Shown piece after piece: positions 26,237 through 34,545 of a DNA stretch of 64,000 nucleotides (position 1 is the stretch's first letter; each line of letters starts with the position of its first letter). The position numbers and the translations under genes are program-made. Origin of the DNA: Duganella guangzhouensis. Its GTDB lineage: Bacteria; Pseudomonadota; Gammaproteobacteria; Burkholderiales; Burkholderiaceae_D. Below the pieces are notes generated by a model, which was not told the DNA's origin, did no database searches, and worked only from the letters and a program-made list of their open reading frames with translations. Location: contig NZ_WKJK01000001.1 of assembly GCF_009674535.1 (NCBI RefSeq), positions 62,001-126,000 of the forward strand, read 5' to 3'.

Positions 26237-28084
26237 TTGAAAAAATATCCACTGATCGCCAGCTTGGCGATTGCACTGGGCGCTTGCAGCGTGTCGCAGG
26301 AAACGCCGAAGGCGCCTCTGGCGGCGGCCGCCGCCAAGCGACCGAACATCCTGTACATCATGGCCGACGACCTGGGCTATTCGGACATCGGCGCCTACGG
26401 TGGCGAGATCGAAACGCCCAACCTCGATGCGCTGGCGCGCGCGGGCCGTCTGCTGACCAACCACCACACCGGCACCGTGTGCGCCATCACCCGCGCCATG
26501 CTGATTTCCGGCACCGATCACCATCTGGTCGGCGAGGGCACGATGGGCGCGCCGCGCGATGAACGGCGTGGTCTGCCGGGCTACGAGGGTTATCTGAACG
26601 ATAGCTCGCTGTCGGTGGCGCAACTGCTGCGCGATGGCGGCTATCACACCTACATGGCTGGCAAGTGGCACTTGGGCGGCGGTCAGCCCGGTCAGGGCAA
26701 GACGCCGGATCAGTGGGGCTTCGAACGCAGCTACGCGCTGCTGCCGGGCGCGGCGCGCAATCACTACGGCCATGAACCGGAAGGATCGAAGAACTATGCG
26801 GAAGACGGCCAGTTCGTGCTGCCGGGCGACGGTTTCTACTCGACCGACTTCTACACCAAAAAGCTGATTAGCTACATCGATGCGCAGCGCGCCGACGGCA
26901 AGCCGTTCTTCGCCTACGCCGCCTACACCTCGCCGCACTGGCCGCTGCAGGTGCCGGAGCCCTACCTGAGCAAGTACAAGGGCCGCTACGACGCCGGCTA
27001 CGACGCGATCCGCCTGGCGCGTATCGCGCGCATGAAGCAGTTGGGTATTATTCCGGCCGACTTCCAACCGTATGAAGGTCTGCCGGAAACGCTGGAACGC
27101 TCGCCGGCCACGCCCAACAGCGGCAAGCCGGAGGCGCGCTACGTCAACGCCATCAACGGCAAGCCGCAGGGCTATGTCGATTACGGCCCGGGCCGGGTGG
27201 TGAAGAAGTGGAACAGCCTGACCCCGCTGGAGAAAAAAGCGCAGGCGCGCTACATGGAAATCTACGCTGGTATGGTGGATAACCTCGACCACAACATCGG
27301 CCTGCTGATCCAGCACCTGAAGGATATCGGCGAATACGACAACACCTACATCATGTTCCAGTCGGACAACGGCGCCGAAGGCTGGCCGGTGGACGGCGGC
27401 GCCGATCCGAAGGCGACCGACGAAGCCAACGCGCAAGGCGACGCTTACGCCAAGCTGGGCACCGATCAGCTGAAGCGTCTGCAATACGGCCTGCGCTGGG
27501 CCGAGGTGAGTGCCGCGCCGTTCCGCAACGTCAAGGGCGCGTCGAATGAAGGCGGGGTTTCGACACCGCTGATCATCAAGCTGCCGGGCCAGCTCCAGCA
27601 GCAGCCGATCCTGCGCGAGCAGACTTATGTGACCGACAACACCGCCACCTTCCTGGCGCTGGCCGGCATCACGCCACCACAGCGCAAGGCGCCGGCCGAT
27701 ATCGATCCGGAAACCAAGCGCGACCGCAACGAGGGCAAGGTGGTGTACGACGGCCGCAATGTCTATCCGCTCACCGGCACTTCGCTGTTGCCGCTGTTGC
27801 AAGGCCAAGCCGCCGGCAAGCGTGGCCTGCCGTTCGCCGACGAGTCCTACGGCCGCGCCTACTACTTCAGCGATGAAGGCCGCTGGAAAGCGGTCTGGGT
27901 CGAGCCGCCGCAAGGTCCGGTGGACGGTCACTGGCAGCTGTTCGATCTGCGTAATGATCGGGGCGAAAACCACGACGTTTCGGCCGAGCATCCGGAACTG
28001 GTGGCGCAGCTGGTGCAACAGTGGCACGCCTACATGAAGCAGGTTGGCGGCGTGGAACCGCTGCGTCCGGCCGGCTTCTATTGA
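26237..28084 (+). CDS. Arylsulfatase-type sulfatase lipoprotein with CAITR active site
   Basis: A 615-residue sulfatase of the alkaline-phosphatase superfamily. A lipoprotein signal (ALGAC, Cys17) anchors it. Metal-binding MADDLGYSD (42-50), GKWHLGG, SPHWPLQ and QSDNGAEGW are all present. The formylglycine site reads Cys82-Ala-Ile-Thr-Arg86 (VCAITRAMLISGTDHH), where the family consensus is Cys-x-Pro-x-Arg, so the proline is replaced by isoleucine. The start is a TTG preceded by AAGGAG. The maturase gene follows after 12 bp and the TonB receptor precedes. It should release sulfate from an aryl or alkyl sulfate in the periplasm. Confidence 0.9.
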   Translation: MKKYPLIASLAIALGACSVSQETPKAPLAAAAAKRPNILYIMADDLGYSDIGAYGGEIETPNLDALARAGRLLTNHHTGTVCAITRAMLISGTDHHLVGEGTMGAPRDERRGLPGYEGYLNDSSLSVAQLLRDGGYHTYMAGKWHLGGGQPGQGKTPDQWGFERSYALLPGAARNHYGHEPEGSKNYAEDGQFVLPGDGFYSTDFYTKKLISYIDAQRADGKPFFAYAAYTSPHWPLQVPEPYLSKYKGRYDAGYDAIRLARIARMKQLGIIPADFQPYEGLPETLERSPATPNSGKPEARYVNAINGKPQGYVDYGPGRVVKKWNSLTPLEKKAQARYMEIYAGMVDNLDHNIGLLIQHLKDIGEYDNTYIMFQSDNGAEGWPVDGGADPKATDEANAQGDAYAKLGTDQLKRLQYGLRWAEVSAAPFRNVKGASNEGGVSTPLIIKLPGQLQQQPILREQTYVTDNTATFLALAGITPPQRKAPADIDPETKRDRNEGKVVYDGRNVYPLTGTSLLPLLQGQAAGKRGLPFADESYGRAYYFSDEGRWKAVWVEPPQGPVDGHWQLFDLRNDRGENHDVSAEHPELVAQLVQQWHAYMKQVGGVEPLRPAGFY

Positions 28085-28096
28085 TGGAGTAGCAGC

Positions 28097-29119
28097 ATGC
28101 GCACGAATGTAATCAAACAGTTGGCGGTTGGCAGTCTGCTCGGATGTGCTGCGCTGGCCTGGTTCACGGGCGCCGGCGCCGGCGTGCGGCCCAGCCCGGT
28201 TCTGGCCGCGCTTGGCACGGAAGCCTTGTGCGAGGCCGGCGGCGGTCTGCCGCCGGAGTGGGGCCGCAATCCGCGCGCCGGCATGGTCAAGCTGCCAGAT
28301 GGCGAGTTTGTGTTCGGCAGCACCCGTGGCTACCAGGACGAGCGCCCGGCCGATGCACAACCGGTCAAGGTGCACGGTTTCTGGATCGACCAGACCGAAG
28401 TCACCAACGCCCAGTTTGAACGCTTCGTGCGCGCCACCGGTTATGTGACGGAAGCGGAAAAGGAGGGCGCCGGCGTGGTGTTCCACACTCCGGACCAGCA
28501 GGAACTGCAGCGCCGTTCCTATGCCTGGTGGAGTTATGTGCGCGGTGCCAGCTGGCACAATCCGACCGGCGCCAGTCCGGCGCCGCCACCGCCCAACCAG
28601 CCGGTGATCATGATTACCGAAGCCGACGCGCTGGCCTACGCGCACTGGCTGGGGCGCGATCTGCCCACTGAGGCGGAGTGGGAGTACGCCGCCAAGGCGG
28701 GCCGCAGCGATGCCGCGCTGGATGCGGCGCCGGTGGATGGCGCAGGCCGTCCGAGCGCCAACTATTTCCAGGGCCTGTTCCCGCTCAAGGATACCGCGCA
28801 GGACGGACATGCCGGACTGGCGGCGGTAGGCTGTTACGCGGCCAATCCCTTCGGCTTGTACGACATGATCGGCAATGCCTGGGAATGGACCAAGGATGCC
28901 TACACCGGCCCGCGTCAGCCGCATAACAACGGCGACACCGCCGCCGTGGCCGCTGCCGCCGGCGCGCACCGGCCCGATGTGCCGATGGTGATCAAAGGCG
29001 GCTCCTTCCTGTGCTCGCCGGACTACTGCGTGCGCTACCGCGCCTCGGCGCGGGAATCGCAGGAAGCCAACCTGGGCGCCAGCCACATCGGTTTCCGCAC
29101 GGTGTTGCGCGCGTCATGA
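28097..29119 (+). CDS. Formylglycine-generating enzyme (SUMF1/FGE family)
   Basis: A 340-residue protein with an N-terminal hydrophobic signal or anchor (residues 8-30) followed by an FGE-sulfatase domain: MVKLPDGEFVFGS, FWIDQTEVTNAQFERFV, LPTEAEWEYAAK, GNAWEWTKDAY, and the end motif GGSFLCSPDYCVRYR. The two cysteines (306 and 311) correspond to the copper-binding catalytic pair of true FGEs, so this is a converting enzyme rather than an EgtB- or PvdO-like relative. It should oxidise the sulfatase cysteine to formylglycine. It is the third gene of the operon, with GGAG before the ATG. Confidence 0.92.
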   Translation: MRTNVIKQLAVGSLLGCAALAWFTGAGAGVRPSPVLAALGTEALCEAGGGLPPEWGRNPRAGMVKLPDGEFVFGSTRGYQDERPADAQPVKVHGFWIDQTEVTNAQFERFVRATGYVTEAEKEGAGVVFHTPDQQELQRRSYAWWSYVRGASWHNPTGASPAPPPPNQPVIMITEADALAYAHWLGRDLPTEAEWEYAAKAGRSDAALDAAPVDGAGRPSANYFQGLFPLKDTAQDGHAGLAAVGCYAANPFGLYDMIGNAWEWTKDAYTGPRQPHNNGDTAAVAAAAGAHRPDVPMVIKGGSFLCSPDYCVRYRASARESQEANLGASHIGFRTVLRAS

Positions 29120-29247
29120 CAGGTGCGTTTCGCTAGTTTCATTTTTGTTGATTTAAGGAATTATTTGGCGCATAGTGGTGTTCGTCCCCGCCCCGACACC
29201 CTTTCCCATATCGCCCCGATCCTGCGACTCTATCCGTGGAGCGTTAT

Positions 29248-30888
29248 ATGGATTCCTTTAAACGATTAAAAATCGGCACCCAGCTGTCGCTGGGCTTCGG
29301 CATGCTGACCGCGCTAATGCTGGCGCTGGCCATCTTTTCGGTGATGCGCGTGAACGCACTGGCCAAGGCCTTTCACGAGGACAACCGCATCGCGGCGGAG
29401 CGGCTGGAGCCGCTCTACCAGGCCCGTGAGGCGCTGGCGCAAACCGGCCTGGCGGCGCGCAACGCCTACATCTTCACCGATGACGCCCAGGCGCTGAAGG
29501 AACTCGCCATCGTCGATGAGCAAAAAGCGATCTATCTGGCCGCCGTGGACAAGATGACGCCGGCTTACGCCAACGACGCCCAGTTTGCCAAGGTGAAGGA
29601 AGGCTTGCTGGCGATGGCGAACGAGCTGAAGCGGCCGCGCCAATATCGCGAGGCCGGCAAGATGGAAGAGTTTGGCCGTTTCCTGGTCAATGAATGCAGC
29701 CCGCTGCGGCGGCGCATCGTGCAGGACATGGCCGTGCTGGTCAGCTCGGCACAGAAAGAATCGGAGACCGCCGGCGAGGTGGTGGAAGACTACGCCAGCG
29801 GCGCCCAGCGGCTGGTGGCGGTGTTGGCCGTGGTCGCCTTTGTGTTGAGTGTGGTGATTGCCGTGCTGATCAAGCGGCTGCTGCTGAAACAACTCGGCGG
29901 CGAGCCGGTGTATGCGGCGGAAATCGCCAGCCGCATCGCCAAGGGCGATCTGGCGGTCAAGGTGCAACTGGCGCCGGCCGACAACGGTAGTTTGCTGTTT
30001 GCGATCAAGAGCATGCGCGACAGTCTGGCCGGTATCGTCGATGAAGTGCGGCATGGCACCGAGTCGATCACCCATGCCTCGAATGAGATTGCGGCCGGCA
30101 ATGTTGATTTGTCACAGCGCACCGAACAGCAGGCGCAGTCGCTGGAGCGGGTGGCGACGGCGATGGAAGAACTGACCTCGACCGTCAAGCAAAACGCCAG
30201 CAATGCGCAGCAGGCCAATCACCTGTCGCAGTCGGCGTCGGACGTGTCGGAGCAGGGCGGCGCCGTGATGCGCCAGGTCACCGATACCATGGCGTCGATT
30301 AATGATTCCTCCAAAAAGATCGTCGACATTATTTCGGTGATTGACGGCATCGCCTTCCAAACCAATATTCTAGCCTTGAATGCTGCGGTGGAAGCGGCGC
30401 GCGCCGGTGAACAGGGGCGTGGTTTTGCCGTGGTCGCCAGCGAGGTGCGGGTATTGGCGCAGCGCGCTGCTCAGGCCGCAAAGGAAATTAAATCGCTGAT
30501 CGATGATTCGGTGGAAAAAGTCGGCAGCGGTTCGGATCTGGTGCAAAAAGCCGGTACCACCATGCATGAGGTGGTGGCGAGCGTGCGCCGGGTGACCGAA
30601 ATCATGGCGGAAATCAGTCACGCCAGCCAGGAGCAAAGCGTCGGTATTCAAGAGGTCAGCCAGGCGCTGGGCAATATGGATGGCATGACGCAGCAGAACA
30701 CCGCGCTGGTGGAACAAGCCACGGCGGCGGCCGAGGAATTGAAAGACCAGGCGGTGCATTTAAGCGGCGTGGTCGGGCAATTCAAACTGGAAGCGTCGAC
30801 CTCGGTGGTTTCCCATTTGCCGGCCAGGCAGTATCAGGCCCATGCCGGGTCACCGCGCATCGAGCGCAGACTCGCCAGCGGCAGGTAA
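29248..30888 (+). CDS. Methyl-accepting chemotaxis protein
   Basis: A 546-residue chemoreceptor. It has a first membrane helix at residues about 12-32, a roughly 150-residue four-helix-bundle-type periplasmic sensor, a second helix near 190-212, a HAMP domain, and a signalling domain. The hairpin tip reads [20 protein letters not shown] then [20 protein letters not shown]. Residues after the tip end in a basic tail without the CheR-docking pentapeptide. The ATG at 29248 has GGAG upstream. It stands 128 bp after the FGE gene and may sense the same nutrient as that operon. Confidence 0.93.
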   Translation: MDSFKRLKIGTQLSLGFGMLTALMLALAIFSVMRVNALAKAFHEDNRIAAERLEPLYQAREALAQTGLAARNAYIFTDDAQALKELAIVDEQKAIYLAAVDKMTPAYANDAQFAKVKEGLLAMANELKRPRQYREAGKMEEFGRFLVNECSPLRRRIVQDMAVLVSSAQKESETAGEVVEDYASGAQRLVAVLAVVAFVLSVVIAVLIKRLLLKQLGGEPVYAAEIASRIAKGDLAVKVQLAPADNGSLLFAIKSMRDSLAGIVDEVRHGTESITHASNEIAAGNVDLSQRTEQQAQSLERVATAMEELTSTVKQNASNAQQANHLSQSASDVSEQGGAVMRQVTDTMASINDSSKKIVDIISVIDGIAFQTNILALNAAVEAARAGEQGRGFAVVASEVRVLAQRAAQAAKEIKSLIDDSVEKVGSGSDLVQKAGTTMHEVVASVRRVTEIMAEISHASQEQSVGIQEVSQALGNMDGMTQQNTALVEQATAAAEELKDQAVHLSGVVGQFKLEASTSVVSHLPARQYQAHAGSPRIERRLASGR

Positions 30889-30991
30889 GCGCCGGCGCGG
30901 TGGATAAGTTCTCCTGCCTAAAAAATGCGCAGGAAAACTTTTTCCTTTCTAAACAACATGTTAGCTAAGGCACTTCGTGCTTGTTAACAGT

Positions 30992-31017
30992 CTTATCCAC
31001 AGAATTTGTTAACAACC
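30992..31017 (+). repeat. 26-bp repeat with DnaA box, copy 2
   Basis: Identical to 23755-23780; the DnaA box TTATCCACA is at 30993-31001. A nearby TTGTTAACAG lies just upstream. It is 145 bp before the PEP-CTERM gene. I see no cluster of further boxes, so it is not a replication origin by itself. Confidence 0.7.
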
Positions 31018-31161
31018 GCAAGGTGTTGATTTTTAGTTCAGTTTGTCATTTGTGTTAGTGCGCTAACAGTTGACGAAACAGCAGGATTTTATGCTTGTCG
31101 TCACCGGATAAGGGTTTCCGGAAATCTGTGATGTTCATCGCTAACTACTAACGGAACTAAA

Positions 31162-31740
31162 ATGAAAATCAAAAATATCGTGCTCGCTTCGATGATTGCA
31201 GGCGCCAGCCTGTTCGGCGCTTCGGCTTTTGCTGCGACCGTGGGGAAAACGGTCACCGTCAATCTGGATAGTGACGGCGAGGGCGGCTATAACGCCCACT
31301 TCGGTAACAACTTCAGCAGTGTGAACAGCAGCAACAGCTTCACCGACAAGTATTTGTTCACGCTGACCACGAATTACGATTCGTCGGCGTCGCTGACTTC
31401 CAGCTATCTGAAGTCCAGCACCATCAAGGATTTGCTGATTACCGGCCTCAGCATCGTGCAATACGATCCGGTTACCAACGCCATCCTGAACACCTACACC
31501 GGTAGCAACACCACCACCGGCATTACCGATAACTGGGAACTGAGCGCCAGCGGCCTGAGCGCAGGCAGCTATTATGTCGAAGTCGACGGCAAAGTGGTGG
31601 GCAACGGCGGCGGTTCCTACGGTTCCGACCTGACCATTGGCGTGGCCGCTGTTCCGGAACCGGAAACCTACGCCATGCTGGTGGCCGGCCTGGGTCTGAT
31701 GGGCTTTGTGGCGCGCCGCAAGCAAGCCAAGCAGGCGTAA
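31162..31740 (+). CDS. PEP-CTERM sorting-domain protein
   Basis: A 192-residue exported protein. The signal peptide ends at SAFA-ATVG. The mature part is Ser/Thr/Gly-rich and beta-prone. The C-terminus VPEPETYAMLVAGLGLMGFV then ARRKQ is the complete PEP-CTERM tripartite signal (VPEP, membrane helix, basic tail), recognised by exosortase in exopolysaccharide-producing bacteria. It fits the FxDxF-type PEP-CTERM group. No exosortase gene is in the window. Confidence 0.9.
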   Translation: MKIKNIVLASMIAGASLFGASAFAATVGKTVTVNLDSDGEGGYNAHFGNNFSSVNSSNSFTDKYLFTLTTNYDSSASLTSSYLKSSTIKDLLITGLSIVQYDPVTNAILNTYTGSNTTTGITDNWELSASGLSAGSYYVEVDGKVVGNGGGSYGSDLTIGVAAVPEPETYAMLVAGLGLMGFVARRKQAKQA

Positions 31741-31749
31741 GCGGAAAAC

Positions 31750-31785
31750 GCCACGCCAGCAGCCAGTCTAGGCCCATGGCGTGGC
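31750..31785. terminator. Hairpin between convergent genes
   Basis: GCCACGCCA (31750-31758) pairs with TGGCGTGGC (31777-31785) between two convergent genes. It lacks a T-tract, so termination efficiency is uncertain. Confidence 0.4.
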
Positions 31786-31789
31786 TATT

Positions 31790-32233
31790 TCAGGATGGAG
31801 CGAATACTTTGCGCTGGAAAGGATTGAGCTCCTTGCGCATCAGCCGCGGCATTAAGGGATCGGTGATGAAGGCCTGCGATTTGTAGAAATTGTCGGTGCC
31901 GTCGCCGGCCACCAGCATCAGGCGCTTGATGTGAGCGTTCAGACAGAGCTGCTCGATGCGCTTGATGAACCAGTGCCCCACGCCTTGGCCGCGATGCGGG
32001 CTCATAATCATCAACTCCGACATGAAGCAGAATTCCGGCGGCGCCAGTTCCAGCCGGGCGATGCCGATCTGCTTGTTTTTCAGTTCCACCGCCACCCACT
32101 GCACAGTGCAGCGCTCGTTGACCGCGATCGGGCGCGGTTTGCTTCCTTCCAGCCCGGCATCCTTGCGATAGCTCATCAACTGTTTGGTGGTGGGGATGGC
32201 CTTCAGCAGGCGGAATTGCAAATCGAGATCCAT
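31790..32233 (-). CDS. GNAT family N-acetyltransferase
   Basis: A 147-residue acetyltransferase. The acetyl-CoA binding motif A is visible as SELMIMSPHRGQGVGHWFIK, preceded by the beta4 strand. The N-terminal 35 residues are an extension. Substrate unknown. It stands alone, convergent with the PEP-CTERM gene and divergent from the flavin reductase gene. Confidence 0.8.
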   Translation of the reverse strand: MDLDLQFRLLKAIPTTKQLMSYRKDAGLEGSKPRPIAVNERCTVQWVAVELKNKQIGIARLELAPPEFCFMSELMIMSPHRGQGVGHWFIKRIEQLCLNAHIKRLMLVAGDGTDNFYKSQAFITDPLMPRLMRKELNPFQRKVFAPS

Positions 32234-32315
32234 GTACGTGCTTCAAGTAAGTGATTTACGTAGCGTAAAGCCCGCAAGCCATACGCGCAAGTCCCCGCCA
32301 GTATAAAATCGGGGC

Positions 32316-32939
32316 ATGGATAACGACTACTTCTACGAACCGGCACTCGGCCACGGCCTGCCGCACGACCCTTTCAACGCCATCGTCGGCCCACGGCCGA
32401 TCGGCTGGATCTCCACCCGCGCCGCCGATGGCGTGCTGAATCTGGCGCCGTACAGCTTTTTCAACGCCTTCAACTATACGCCGCCGCTGATCGGCTTTGC
32501 CAGCCTGGGCCGAAAGGACACGCTGCGCAATATCGAGGAAACCGGGGAATTTGTCTGGAACCTGGCCACCCGGCCGCTGGCCGAGGCGATGAACGCCAGC
32601 TGCGCCGCCGCGCCGCCGGAGGTGGACGAGTTTCAGCTGGCCGGCCTGACGCCGGCGCGATCGAACATCGTCGGCGTGCCGCGCGTGGCGCAAAGCCCGG
32701 TGGCGTTCGAATGCCGCCGTACCCAGATCATCCGCCTGCAAGGCGCATCCGGCGCGGACACCAATAGCTGGCTGATCCTGGGGGAAGTGGTGGGGGTGCA
32801 TATCGCGCAAGAACTGCTGCGCGACGGCATATACGACACGGCCGGATCGCGCACCATTTTGCGTGGCGGCGGCCCGGCCGATTATTTTGAAATCCAGCCG
32901 GATAGCCTGTTCCGCATGACGCGGCCCAGCTATCCGTAA
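32316..32939 (+). CDS. Flavin reductase-like FMN-binding split-barrel protein
   Basis: A 207-residue protein of the flavin reductase-like domain family. The core motif PRPIGWISTRAADGVLNLAP then YSFFNAFNYTPPLIGFAS binds FMN. Members reduce free flavin with NAD(P)H or serve monooxygenases. No partner oxygenase is adjacent. It converges with the asparaginase gene, leaving 3 bp between stops. Confidence 0.85.
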   Translation: MDNDYFYEPALGHGLPHDPFNAIVGPRPIGWISTRAADGVLNLAPYSFFNAFNYTPPLIGFASLGRKDTLRNIEETGEFVWNLATRPLAEAMNASCAAAPPEVDEFQLAGLTPARSNIVGVPRVAQSPVAFECRRTQIIRLQGASGADTNSWLILGEVVGVHIAQELLRDGIYDTAGSRTILRGGGPADYFEIQPDSLFRMTRPSYP

Positions 32940-32942
32940 GAT

Positions 32943-34019
32943 TTAGTAGGTGCCGAACATGCGCTGAATCTGCTTGGTGTCGCTGGTCTTGGTCAAGGCC
33001 AGCATCAGCAGGATGCGCGCTTTTTGCGGGTTCAGGGTGTCGGAGGCAACGAAGTCCAGCTCATCGTCGTTGGCTTCGCCGTTGCGAGCGACGATGCCCT
33101 GGCCGACGCGGCTGGAACGCACGATCAGCACGCCTTGCTTGCGGGCTTGGATCAGCGCTTCCTTGACCGGAGCGGCCAGGCTGCCGTCGCCGACGCCGGC
33201 GTTGATGATGCCCTTGGCGCCCGCGCTTACCAGCGCGTTCAGCGCAACTGGGTTAGCATTGGCGTAGCCATAGATGATATCGACTTGCGGCAGGGTGTCG
33301 AGCTTGCTGATGTCAAACTCGGTATCGGCGGTGGTTTTGCGGGCTGGCAAGCGGTAGAAATAAGGCTTGTTGCCCTGGATGTAGCCCAGCATGCCCAGTT
33401 CCGGGGTTTTGAAGCTGTCCGGGGTGGAGGTGTTGGTTTTGGTGACTTCGCGCGCGGCGTGGATCTGGTCGTTCAGCGCGACCAGCACGCCCTTGCCGAC
33501 CGCGTCCGGGCTGGCGGCCAGCAGCACGGCGTTGTACAGGTTGATCGGACCGTCAGCCGACAGCGCGGTGCCGGGACGCATGGCGCCGACCAGCACGACT
33601 GGCTTCTTGCTCTTGACGGTAAGGTCCAGGAAGTAGGCGGTTTCTTCCAGCGTGTCGGTGCCGTGGGTGATGACGATGCCGTCCACATCCGGCTGGGCCA
33701 GCAGGGCGTTGACGCGCTTGGCCAGCTTCAGCCAATGGTCGTTGCTCATGTTTTCGCTGGCGATCTGGAACACTTGCTCGCCTTTGACATCGGCGACCTT
33801 GGCCAGTTCCGGCACGGCGGCGATCAGACGGTCGACGCCGACGGTGGCGGCGGTGTAGCCGACCGTGGTGGTGCTGTTGGCGCCGCTGCCGGCAATGGTG
33901 CCGCCGGTGGCCAGAATGGTCACATGGGCGAGTTTGTCAGCTGCCCCTGCATAGGAACTGAGCAACATTGCACAGGCCATCAGGGCTTTGCACCAGCGAG
34001 CAGTGGTTGGGTACGACAT
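32943..34019 (-). CDS. ansB: Type II L-asparaginase (periplasmic)
   Basis: A 358-residue asparaginase with a Sec signal peptide (MACAMLLSSYAGA). Both catalytic threonine motifs are intact: VTILATGGTIAGSG near residue 36 and DGIVITHGTDTLEETAYFLD near 115, with the following KKPVVLVGAMRP. It hydrolyses L-asparagine (and probably some glutamine) to aspartate and ammonia in the periplasm. GGAG precedes the ATG at 34019. Single gene. Confidence 0.93.
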   Translation of the reverse strand: MSYPTTARWCKALMACAMLLSSYAGAADKLAHVTILATGGTIAGSGANSTTTVGYTAATVGVDRLIAAVPELAKVADVKGEQVFQIASENMSNDHWLKLAKRVNALLAQPDVDGIVITHGTDTLEETAYFLDLTVKSKKPVVLVGAMRPGTALSADGPINLYNAVLLAASPDAVGKGVLVALNDQIHAAREVTKTNTSTPDSFKTPELGMLGYIQGNKPYFYRLPARKTTADTEFDISKLDTLPQVDIIYGYANANPVALNALVSAGAKGIINAGVGDGSLAAPVKEALIQARKQGVLIVRSSRVGQGIVARNGEANDDELDFVASDTLNPQKARILLMLALTKTSDTKQIQRMFGTY

Positions 34020-34139
34020 GTGGTCTCCTCTTCAAATAGTAAAACTTTAGATAATAACAAATCAACAGCATGTCAACAATATTGCATGTTGCAGCGTTAA
34101 GTCAGGAAATGTGGGAAATACCTTGGGACAAGACTATAT

Positions 34140-34469
34140 ATGAGATTGGCGATCACGATAATAGGGCTGCTGGCGCTGGCCGCCTGCGGCAAGACGGCCG
34201 AGCAGAAATTGCATGAAGAAAACGTCACGCTGACCGCGTTGGGCGAGAAATATGTGCGGGAAAAAGTGCTCGACCCCGGCCAGGCTCAGTTCCGCAACCA
34301 GTTCGTCGGCAAGGGCGGCGGTGCCTGCGGCGAGGTCAACGCCAAGGACGCGTTTGGCGGCTATATCGGCTATCAGCGCTATATTTCGGTGGCGCGCGAC
34401 CTGACCTTGCTGGCGCAGGATGTCTCGCCCGCCGAGTTCGAGGCGCAATGGCAGCAGCTGTGCCGCTGA
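34140..34469 (+). CDS. Small lipoprotein of unknown function
   Basis: A 109-residue protein with a lipoprotein signal (LLALAAC, Cys16). The mature part has a central GKGGGACGEVNAKDAFGGYI motif with one of two further cysteines. This kind of small lipoprotein is widespread in proteobacteria without known role. It stands 76 bp before the cNMP-binding/oxidoreductase gene on the same strand. Confidence 0.75.
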   Translation: MRLAITIIGLLALAACGKTAEQKLHEENVTLTALGEKYVREKVLDPGQAQFRNQFVGKGGGACGEVNAKDAFGGYIGYQRYISVARDLTLLAQDVSPAEFEAQWQQLCR

Positions 34470-34545
34470 GCCCTGTCTCAAGGGGAGAGCACGACAGCGC
34501 GTAATTGGCGCTATCATTGCCGTATCACCTCGCGAGGAATATGGC

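Noticed and set aside
23993-29086. A 1697-codon minus-strand open frame across the TonB, sulfatase and FGE genes
   Set aside because: It is antisense to three genes with firm family motifs. In very GC-rich DNA with strong third-position bias the opposite frame stays open by chance. Its translation is a low-complexity Arg/Gly/Val/Ala-rich sequence without domains.
23756-31001. DnaA boxes as a replication origin
   Set aside because: Only one perfect box at each place, no cluster, no AT-rich unwinding element and no dnaA, dnaN or gyrB nearby.
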